Part shown: one piece after another, positions 7,335 to 13,224 of the stretch
Position numbering within the stretch: position 1 is the first letter of the stretch
Layout of the letters: the number at the start of each line of letters is the position of its first letter
DNA from: Bacteroidales bacterium
GTDB lineage: Bacteria; Bacteroidota; Bacteroidia; Bacteroidales; UBA7960
Length of the DNA: 13,224 nt
Reading direction: 5' to 3'
Assembly (NCBI GenBank): GCA_007128045.1
Contig: SKYG01000314.1
Coordinates: 1-13,224, forward strand
Notes under the pieces: generated by a model
The model's database searches: none
The model's input: the letters and a program-made list of their open reading frames with translations, nothing else
What the model was told of the DNA's origin: nothing
Translations under genes and position numbers: made by a program

Positions 7335-8696
7335 CTATTCATGGCCGAATGAAAATGAATCAAAGCGTAGCGATCCGGGTTTTAATGAGCCAAACTCAAA
7401 ACGGAGGTCTTCCACGTTTTTCAAATCCTCGAAATCATGCGTAACCGTGATAAATTTATTTATCCCCCCTGTATATGGAATAGGTATCACTGCCAATAAA
7501 ATTCCCACAGAGCTATTGTCAAAGATTGACAGAGAAGATCCACCAACTTGATCATTAGCAATGTTCAATTGTATAGACTTCTGTTCTGAAAGATGATGAA
7601 TATTCGGGAATATCAACAAGGCATTTTCGCCAGAATTACATAACGCAAAATTGTTTCCCGGCAATTCCACTTTATCAAAACCTTCAGCCTTAAAATAATC
7701 TTCAGCCTCAATGACAGACTGTCTGGAATCATATTCACCAACCCCGATGCCATCAACCCGGATCGGTGCAATCTCACCATTGTCTTTATAATGCACATAA
7801 CTTATAAAGGTATCCCTGAATCGGCGGTTACCTGTCTGGCTGATGTCGCAATAGGCAAAATACCATTGATTGTGCCACTCGAAAAAAGAACCATGCCGTC
7901 CCTGTAGAAAACCGTAGGGCCAGGTGGGTTCAGCATAACCGGGAGCAAAGCTTTTTTCGTTCATTATAGTTCCGACATAATCATAGGGTCCGTATAAATT
8001 ATCGGACATCGCATAAAATGCTCCCCATGAAAGATAATACTTGCCATTGTACTTGTGTACAAAAGGCTTATCATCAGTGGGTTCTTCTGTATTTGTTCCG
8101 TCCTGATTATAAGGGCCCCGTGGATTGTGGATAATGATTCGCCGTGGTGTTTCTGCCAAACTGATCATATCATGATTGAGCCGGGCAATGTAAAAATCCC
8201 AAACGCCAAAAATGATATAGTGTTCACCGTCATCATCCAGATAAACTGCCGGATCATACGAGTGCGTGGAAGTAAGTCCAGCAGGGAGTAATGGTTCCCC
8301 AAGAACGTCCTCCCAGGGACCTATGGGGGAATCCCCAACAACCACACCGGTTTGCCGGTTTTGTTCAGAAAAATAAAAATAATATTTACCATCACGGTAA
8401 GCCGCATCGGTAGCCCAGCACTGATCGTAGGGCCTGCCAATATAGGTATCTTCAGGTTTCAGAATACTTTCCAAGGTCCAGTTCACAAGATCATCGGAAG
8501 ACCAAACTCCCCATTCGTCCATAGCGAAGCGTGTATTTTCTATAGACCTGTCGTGGGTAGCATACAAATAAGCCCTCCCTTCAAAAATATGAATATGCGG
8601 ATCATTGACTCCCTTGTTGGGGATTATAGGGTTTCCTGCGTATATAGCACATGAAAGCACCATCATCATGATCAGAAAGCACGTTTTCAATATCAT
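7335..8696 (-). CDS. GH43-like five-bladed propeller glycosidase with C-terminal CBM6-like domain
   Basis: 453 residues. A signal peptide ends IYA|GN (residue 20); a Cys at 16 in VLSC leaves a lipoprotein alternative. Residues about 24-320 form a GH43-type five-bladed propeller: NDPHIHIFEGRAYLYATHD (Asp32, putative base), CWATDAAYRDGKYYFYFS (93-110), SYDPAVYLDDDGEHYIIFG (Asp148, putative pKa modulator) and DDKPFVHKYNGKYYLSWG (208-225). Where GH43 enzymes usually have the acid Glu in an E-G-P motif just before this last strand, this protein has D-K-P. Asp209 or Glu204/Glu205 are the nearest carboxylates. Residues about 327-452 (VIEAEDYF ... FDSFSFG) look like a CBM6-type carbohydrate-binding sandwich. 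GH43 members remove xylose or arabinose; xylosidase activity would suit ulvan-type glycans. It starts 12 bp after the GH105 gene and is certainly in the same operon. Family fold is well supported; specificity is not. Confidence 0.88.
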   Translation of the reverse strand: MILKTCFLIMMMVLSCAIYAGNPIIPNKGVNDPHIHIFEGRAYLYATHDRSIENTRFAMDEWGVWSSDDLVNWTLESILKPEDTYIGRPYDQCWATDAAYRDGKYYFYFSEQNRQTGVVVGDSPIGPWEDVLGEPLLPAGLTSTHSYDPAVYLDDDGEHYIIFGVWDFYIARLNHDMISLAETPRRIIIHNPRGPYNQDGTNTEEPTDDKPFVHKYNGKYYLSWGAFYAMSDNLYGPYDYVGTIMNEKSFAPGYAEPTWPYGFLQGRHGSFFEWHNQWYFAYCDISQTGNRRFRDTFISYVHYKDNGEIAPIRVDGIGVGEYDSRQSVIEAEDYFKAEGFDKVELPGNNFALCNSGENALLIFPNIHHLSEQKSIQLNIANDQVGGSSLSIFDNSSVGILLAVIPIPYTGGINKFITVTHDFEDLKNVEDLRFEFGSLKPGSLRFDSFSFGHE

Positions 8697-8708
8697 GTCT
8701 TTTATATT

Positions 8709-9824
8709 TTAATTGCCTGATAATTTAATCACTTCACTGCCAGCCAGCAAGAAAGCTCCTGTTCCATAGTTTTGCCAGCTGTCTTTATTGGCAGGCACAG
8801 GTGAGTCACCGATGTTTTGCACCCATCCAACCATTCCATCGTCATGCTGGCATTTGCGCAAGGCTTTCCAGGCTTTTATTACTGCGGGCTTATATTCCTC
8901 TTCATTGAGTATTCCATTGTTTATTCCCCATGCCAGAGCAAAGGTAAAAAAGCCGCTCCCGCTCACTTCGCCATGTTCAAAACCATCGGGATTCAACAAG
9001 CTAACCCTCCACAGTCCGTCATCTGGTTGTATGTCTTTTATACGGCTTGCCATGGTTACAAAAAGTTCTTCATAAAATGAGTACTGCTTATAATCTTTGG
9101 GCAGATCTTCCAGCAATAAGGCCAGACCACCTAACACCCAACCATTGCCACGCGACCAGAATATTTTTTCTCCATTTTCTTCCAGGCGATCACTCTCACC
9201 ACCTGTAACTTTAAACCTTACATCACGTGCAAACAATGATTCTTCATGATCAAAGAGAAGGTCATAGGTTTCGCGAAAATAACCATGCATTGCATCGAGG
9301 TATTCCATCTGTCCGGTTTGCTGTGCATAATAAGCAATTACAGGAGGAGCCATAAAAAGGGCATCGCACCACCACCATAAAATTTGCCTTACCGGGTCAT
9401 TTCCTTCTTTCCACGCATGAGGTTCAAACAAGTGCGCATCAAGCCAGTTTTTAGTGGGTTCGAGATCAACGAGCCCCCTTCGGGTTGTATGAACAAAAAG
9501 ATATGCATACGAGATTGCGATATCATCGGCATGGTATGTACGTACGTAAGGTTTCCACTCGTTTCTGTAACCCATGGTTCTCAGAGCGGCCAAAAAAATC
9601 GGATCCTGGGTTGCCTGGTAAGCTTTTGTTACCCCAATGTAATAAGCTCCATTTGTCCAGTCGGTAGGGGCCACTGCAAAAATCGGATGTTGTTCCTGCC
9701 ATTGCATGGCTTTCACCATAGCTTCTTTATCTGTCCATACATTTTCATCTGAATCATTACTGCAAGAGCTAAATGCCAATGAAATGACAGCAATAATTGA
9801 AAATAAATTTAAAAAACGATTCAT
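8709..9824 (-). CDS. GH105 unsaturated glucuronyl/galacturonyl hydrolase, lipoprotein
   Basis: 371 residues, a normal length for GH105. The lipoprotein signal ends LAFSSC (Cys21). The (alpha/alpha)6 barrel shows the family features in order: HADDIAISYAYLF with Asp100/Asp101, QILWWWCDALFMAPP with Asp154 (matching the catalytic Asp of YteR-type enzymes), FWSRGNGWVLGGLALLLE (222-239) and HGEVSGSGFFTFALAWGINNG (284-304). The enzyme hydrates the 4,5-unsaturated uronic acid that a lyase leaves at the non-reducing end of oligosaccharides and releases it as a ketoacid. Its presence means that a lyase acts on a uronate polymer in this pathway, agreeing with the two lyase candidates at the left of the window. 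Anchoring by a lipid places it in the periplasm or on the surface. It is first of a tight pair with the GH43 gene and lies 71 bp after the sulfatase, beyond a stem-loop. Confidence 0.94.
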   Translation of the reverse strand: MNRFLNLFSIIAVISLAFSSCSNDSDENVWTDKEAMVKAMQWQEQHPIFAVAPTDWTNGAYYIGVTKAYQATQDPIFLAALRTMGYRNEWKPYVRTYHADDIAISYAYLFVHTTRRGLVDLEPTKNWLDAHLFEPHAWKEGNDPVRQILWWWCDALFMAPPVIAYYAQQTGQMEYLDAMHGYFRETYDLLFDHEESLFARDVRFKVTGGESDRLEENGEKIFWSRGNGWVLGGLALLLEDLPKDYKQYSFYEELFVTMASRIKDIQPDDGLWRVSLLNPDGFEHGEVSGSGFFTFALAWGINNGILNEEEYKPAVIKAWKALRKCQHDDGMVGWVQNIGDSPVPANKDSWQNYGTGAFLLAGSEVIKLSGN

Positions 9825-9865
9825 AATTTTGCTTTTTTTTTATTAAATGATAATTAGCGTTTATT

Positions 9866-9890
9866 AAAAACCCTCCGTGCTTTGGGGGGT
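9866..9890 (-). terminator. Stem-loop with T-tract after the sulfatase gene
   Basis: On the minus strand ACCCCCC and GGAGGGT pair with one C-A mismatch around the loop AAAGCAC, followed at once by a T5 run (TTTTTAATAA). It begins 5 bp past the sulfatase stop. This is an intrinsic terminator in form, although the mismatch weakens it. Only about 40 bp separate it from the GH105 ATG, and no promoter match is visible there, so partial readthrough is likely. Confidence 0.65.
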
Positions 9891-9895
9891 AAGCA

Positions 9896-11308
9896 TTAAG
9901 GATCGGCATATTCAATAATCATTTGATTCAATTTATTGCGCAAGGCAATTAAAGTGCCTTGATGTTGCGGATATCCTGAAAGGTTATTGATCTCTTTGGG
10001 ATCATCAGGAAGATAATATAGCTCCTCAAATGACTGATCATTAACATACCGGAAGTATTTCCATTGATTGGTTCTTACCCCTTCGCTCGGGGGTATGTGT
10101 TCAAACTCCCATAAATGCTCAATTAATACAGTATCTCTCTGTAAAGTAGCATTAATGCCTGAAACCAGAGACACCAGACTTCTTCCATGGTAACTTTCCG
10201 GAACGGGGATCCCGGCATAATCCAGAATAGTAGCAGGAATATCAATATTTAAAGCCATGACGTCATTATCTTCTGGGCTGCTTACCCTGGGATCATAAAT
10301 AATCAGTGGTACCCGCAAAGAATTGTCGTACATCAGCCATTTGCCGGCCAGTTGACGTTCGCCTGTAAAATAGCCATTATCTCCCATGAAGATAATAATG
10401 GTATTGTTATCTAACCCCTTCTCTTTGAGTTTATTTCTGATTTTGGCAATCTCAAGATCAATATCATAAATCATGCGGTAATACCCCTTCATGCTATGCT
10501 GATACTTCTCCGGAGTATCATAACGCCAGCCCCAACGTACGCGATTGAACCCTTCCCGGACAAATTCAGGTTGCTGATAAAAATATCGATCATCTGCAAT
10601 GTCGGGATCTGGAATATCCATATCGCGGTAGAGATGATCTGATTTATCTGTCCAGAAATATTGCAGGGGTGCCCTGTCATGAGCATGGGGTGCACTAAAA
10701 CTTAGTGAAAGGCAGAAAGGTTGGTCGTCGGGCACCTTGTCAAGAAACTCAAGTGCCTGATGGCCTGTATACCGGGTCAGATGAACTGTATCGTTATCAA
10801 TGGTTTTATAAAAAAACCCACGATAATCATTGAATCTATTGTTTCTGTCATAATCATCAATAACATCAAACAACTGACTCTTATCAGAATATCTAACGCC
10901 AAACTTTCCAAAGAAACCGGTGTAATATCCAGCTTCGTTTAACAACTTTGGATACGACACATTCATAAACTCTTTTCTGATCTCGTTAGGTCCAAAAGTA
11001 TATTTGTGTGTTCGTTCATATAACCCGCTAAAAATACTTGCGCGGCTGGCAGAACATATGGGTGAAGTAACTAAACCAAAGCTAAAATTAACACCTTCAT
11101 TGGCCAACTTATCCATTTCAGGGGTATGAATAACCGGATTTCCGGCATATCCCAGGGCATCCCATCTCTGGTCGTCAGTCAGGATAAAAATAATATTAGG
11201 ACGTTCTTCATTATCCCGTTCCGGAAATTCCGGATTAACCATACCTGTAGCCAATGCAGCATTTAGCAAGGCTGGAGCAAGCATGAAGCTATTATTAAAA
11301 ATTCTCAT
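9896..11308 (-). CDS. Secreted S1-family (formylglycine) sulfatase
   Basis: 470 residues from ATG 11308. The frame can be extended to a TTG at 11344, but the ATG gives a better signal peptide (MRIFNNSFMLAPALLNAALA). The alkaline-phosphatase-like sulfatase core starts at RPNIIFILTDDQRWD with metal ligands Asp45 and Asp46. The formylglycine site is Cys85 in CSASR (the C-x-A-x-R form), with Arg89. HAH (208-210) may contribute substrate or sulfate contacts. GDNG (309-312; Asp310, Asn311) and AGKW (Lys323) complete the metal and sulfate site. The C-terminal subdomain ends with WKYFRYVNDQSFEELYYLPDDP, typical of the family. It removes sulfate esters from glycan fragments, so the locus targets a sulfated polysaccharide. 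The Cys needs an FGE or anSME maturase, which is not in the window. The SulfAtlas S1 subfamily cannot be fixed by eye. It follows the GH78 gene by 62 bp without a visible terminator. Confidence 0.94.
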   Translation of the reverse strand: MRIFNNSFMLAPALLNAALATGMVNPEFPERDNEERPNIIFILTDDQRWDALGYAGNPVIHTPEMDKLANEGVNFSFGLVTSPICSASRASIFSGLYERTHKYTFGPNEIRKEFMNVSYPKLLNEAGYYTGFFGKFGVRYSDKSQLFDVIDDYDRNNRFNDYRGFFYKTIDNDTVHLTRYTGHQALEFLDKVPDDQPFCLSLSFSAPHAHDRAPLQYFWTDKSDHLYRDMDIPDPDIADDRYFYQQPEFVREGFNRVRWGWRYDTPEKYQHSMKGYYRMIYDIDLEIAKIRNKLKEKGLDNNTIIIFMGDNGYFTGERQLAGKWLMYDNSLRVPLIIYDPRVSSPEDNDVMALNIDIPATILDYAGIPVPESYHGRSLVSLVSGINATLQRDTVLIEHLWEFEHIPPSEGVRTNQWKYFRYVNDQSFEELYYLPDDPKEINNLSGYPQHQGTLIALRNKLNQMIIEYADP

Positions 11309-11370
11309 ATAATAAATAATTCCCGTTTTTAAAGAATGGTGCAATTCAATTGATGTAACTTCAGATTCTG

Positions 11371-13224
11371 TTAGAATGAATGTACCCTGATCTCCAGTTT
11401 ATTGACCCCCGGTTCGAGCCGGATAGATTCAAACCCTGGATTTACCGCAACACCATTAAGTACCACCACCTGACTGATATCAGTCTGATAAAAAAACTCA
11501 GCTACTACATTGCCCGGTAATGTAATCTCATAGGTTTGCAGGCGATCGCTTACATACTGATAGTTTCCTATTATCTGGCCTTTAATGGTTGGTACTACTA
11601 TGGAGCTATGCTTCAAACTTGCAAGCTGAGGCTTTATGGAAACCAATTCAAAACCAGGCGTTGCCGGCATAATTCCCCACATTTTACGGGGTATTATATT
11701 GGCAGGGGCTGCCCCCCATGCATGGTTCCAATCGGCATTTGATTTGTACTTCATATCCCATGCTTCCATGGTAATGGTGGAGCCAACTTGTATCATGTTG
11801 TACCAGCTACGGTCATGTGTGGCAGTCATTAACTCCAGGGCATACTCAGCCTCTCCTGCCTTATACAAAGCCTCCATCAGGTACTGTGCGCCATAAACGC
11901 TACATGCCATACCCCTGCTTTTGACGTGTTCTACCACGCTCTTTTTACGCGATTCAGGAACAACATCAAAAGCCAGCAGTATCATGTTGGCATGTAAGGA
12001 GGCATGATCGGTGCCTACTCCATCTACATAATAGCCTCTTTCTTCATCGAAGAGTTTATCATTAATAGATTTCTTAACCCTGGCGGCTCTGAATCTAAAA
12101 TCAAGGGCTTCGTCAGGCTTGTCTAATAATTCGGCAAACCTGGCCATTATTCTCATGTTGTGATAATAAAAACCATTTACCACGGTATTGATCGGTTTGA
12201 ACACATACCCGTCACGTTCACCAGGATGTGGTCCGTGTCCACCAAAATTTTCGGCTGCCGGTGGCCAGTCCACAATATCCCTCAGGCGTTGGCTGGTGTC
12301 TGGGAAGCCTAGTTTTTCCATTAACTCCGCATTGTGATTTGGATGATCGGTGCTAATAAAACCTCCTTCGACTTCAAGGTCCATCAAGGTTTTATATTTT
12401 AATCGTTCATAAAAGGTTTCTATCAAACTGGTGTTACCGGTATACATGTAGTCCTGATACATTAACATGGCAACATGCAACTGCCATTCGGTGGGCCATG
12501 TAGGCCTGCTGTCAAAGAAGTACTCGATAGTTTTCCGGCCGATGGCATATTCATTGTCTACCCCATAGTGCGACAACTGATTGATATAAGCATCTGCTTC
12601 ATAGGGTATTCTCTCCCTGTCGCCATCCACATAATAGCCTGCAAAAGTGGTAGCCTTCATTGAATACTTACACAGATCCCAAACCTGGTTGAGTATGTCA
12701 TTAGAACTGTCAAACGAACTTGATTCTTCATCGAAATAATTGAAATAGGCTTCTTGCTGCAAGTTTGCAGGCTCAATCATTTTTGATGCACCTTCGATTT
12801 CTACGTAGCGAAATGGCATGATAACCGGAAAAGAATCAGGCATCGAAACCGCTATATTCTCTGTGTTTCTTTTGTCAGGAACCAATTCTATCTGGTAGTC
12901 TGTTTTCCCGGGGATTACTTCAAGCGTAACTTCCTGATAACGGATAAGCCCTGGCGGATCTCTATCGACCCTTCCGTTTGTTTCCTTTTCACCCAAACGA
13001 ATGGTCAGGGTTTCAGCCTCTGATACCTCATGTTTTACGTTTAAAGTGGCAAAAGCTGCTTTGCCAAAGTCATAGAAGTAGCTGCCATCTGCAAGTTCCT
13101 TATGTGACACCGGGTTAATCAGCTCGACTGTGAAATAATTTTGCGTGATTGGGCTATTATCAAACGTACCGGTAACAAACCTTTGTGGTTCGGAATACTC
13201 TGATATGCGATTGTCTTTATCAAA
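11371..13224 (-). CDS. GH78-type alpha-L-rhamnosidase (5' part beyond window)
   Basis: The frame stays open to the right edge, giving 617 residues. A GTG at 13110 is in frame but has 38 sense codons before it, so the true start is outside the window. Numbered from the edge, residues 1 to about 165 are beta-sandwich sequence (SYFYDFGKAAFATLNV, PFRYVEIEG). The (alpha/alpha)6 barrel follows, with DGDRERIPYEAD (200-211): Glu204 and Asp211 keep the 7-residue spacing of the GH78 acid-site residues. TITMEAWD (Glu487) matches the GH78 general-base region, and WNHAWGAAPANIIPRKMWGI (499-518) with PGFE leads to the C-terminal beta-sandwich. The DGDRERIPYEAD form differs from the classical C-P-x-R-(D)E-R-L-G-W-x-G-D motif, which marks a divergent subgroup. 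The predicted role is release of terminal alpha-L-rhamnose from oligosaccharides. It is first of the visible genes and probably co-transcribed with the sulfatase. A non-rhamnose substrate cannot be excluded. Confidence 0.9.
   Translation of the reverse strand, partial: FDKDNRISEYSEPQRFVTGTFDNSPITQNYFTVELINPVSHKELADGSYFYDFGKAAFATLNVKHEVSEAETLTIRLGEKETNGRVDRDPPGLIRYQEVTLEVIPGKTDYQIELVPDKRNTENIAVSMPDSFPVIMPFRYVEIEGASKMIEPANLQQEAYFNYFDEESSSFDSSNDILNQVWDLCKYSMKATTFAGYYVDGDRERIPYEADAYINQLSHYGVDNEYAIGRKTIEYFFDSRPTWPTEWQLHVAMLMYQDYMYTGNTSLIETFYERLKYKTLMDLEVEGGFISTDHPNHNAELMEKLGFPDTSQRLRDIVDWPPAAENFGGHGPHPGERDGYVFKPINTVVNGFYYHNMRIMARFAELLDKPDEALDFRFRAARVKKSINDKLFDEERGYYVDGVGTDHASLHANMILLAFDVVPESRKKSVVEHVKSRGMACSVYGAQYLMEALYKAGEAEYALELMTATHDRSWYNMIQVGSTITMEAWDMKYKSNADWNHAWGAAPANIIPRKMWGIMPATPGFELVSIKPQLASLKHSSIVVPTIKGQIIGNYQYVSDRLQTYEITLPGNVVAEFFYQTDISQVVVLNGVAVNPGFESIRLEPGVNKLEIRVHSF

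Noticed and set aside
7321..7335. Possible terminator stem (GAGG...CCTC) at the GH43 stop
   Set aside because: Only four contiguous base pairs and no T-tract follows on the minus strand.
7285..7551. Plus-strand open frame of 88 codons starting in the susC-GH43 gap
   Set aside because: Most of it is antisense to the C-terminal CBM6-like part of the GH43 gene, and it shows no domain or signal features.
11309..11344. Longer N-terminus of the sulfatase from 11344
   Set aside because: The codon at 11344 is TTG; the ATG at 11308 gives a more typical signal peptide directly before the hydrophobic stretch.
13108..13110. GTG at 13110 as the start of the GH78 gene
   Set aside because: The same frame continues for 38 more sense codons to the window edge, and an intact GH78 needs its N-terminal domains. 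The GTG is internal.
1..13224. tRNA, rRNA, CRISPR array, insertion sequence, integrase or attachment site
   Set aside because: Coding sequence fills almost the whole window, and no repeat array, transposase motif or RNA-gene structure was seen.

Overview
The window is a stretch of a polysaccharide utilization locus (PUL) from a member of the Bacteroidota. The support is direct. There is an adjacent SusC-type TonB-dependent transporter and SusD-type glycan-binding lipoprotein. Several secreted carbohydrate-active enzymes surround them, a number with lipoprotein signals of the form L-S-x-C or G-S-C. Intergenic DNA is AT-rich, and there is almost no Shine-Dalgarno usage. Order, family and species cannot be resolved. 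All eight genes lie on the minus strand, so transcription runs from high to low coordinates. Both ends of the window cut through a gene.

In transcription order: (1) a GH78-type alpha-L-rhamnosidase, missing its N-terminus at the right edge (13224-11371); (2) a secreted S1-type sulfatase (11308-9896), followed by a stem-loop with a T-tract; (3) a GH105 unsaturated glucuronyl/galacturonyl hydrolase lipoprotein (9824-8709), 12 bp from (4) a GH43-like enzyme with a C-terminal CBM6-like domain (8696-7335); a 310-bp intergenic region carrying an inverted repeat and a direct repeat, probably the control region of the transporter pair; (5) SusC (7024-3914), 12 bp from (6) SusD (3901-2105); a strong 14-bp-stem hairpin; (7) a BNR_4-type beta-propeller lipoprotein, probably a polysaccharide lyase of the PL24/PL25 type or a GH145-type rhamnosidase (1981-557); and (8) the 5' part of a second secreted lyase that resembles PL14 (494-1), which runs off the left edge.

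The enzyme set (uronate-directed lyases, an unsaturated uronyl hydrolase, a rhamnosidase, a xylosidase/arabinosidase-like GH43 and a sulfatase) matches the chemistry of a sulfated rhamnose- and uronic-acid-rich polysaccharide. Ulvan, the green-algal polymer of sulfated rhamnose, glucuronate/iduronate and xylose, is the best-fitting known substrate. The likely logic is: surface or periplasmic lyases cut the backbone and leave 4,5-unsaturated uronates; SusD/SusC import the oligomers; the sulfatase, GH105, GH78 and GH43 finish them in the periplasm. The substrate is an inference from gene content. No regulator (hybrid two-component system, ECF sigma/anti-sigma pair or SusR) lies inside the window.
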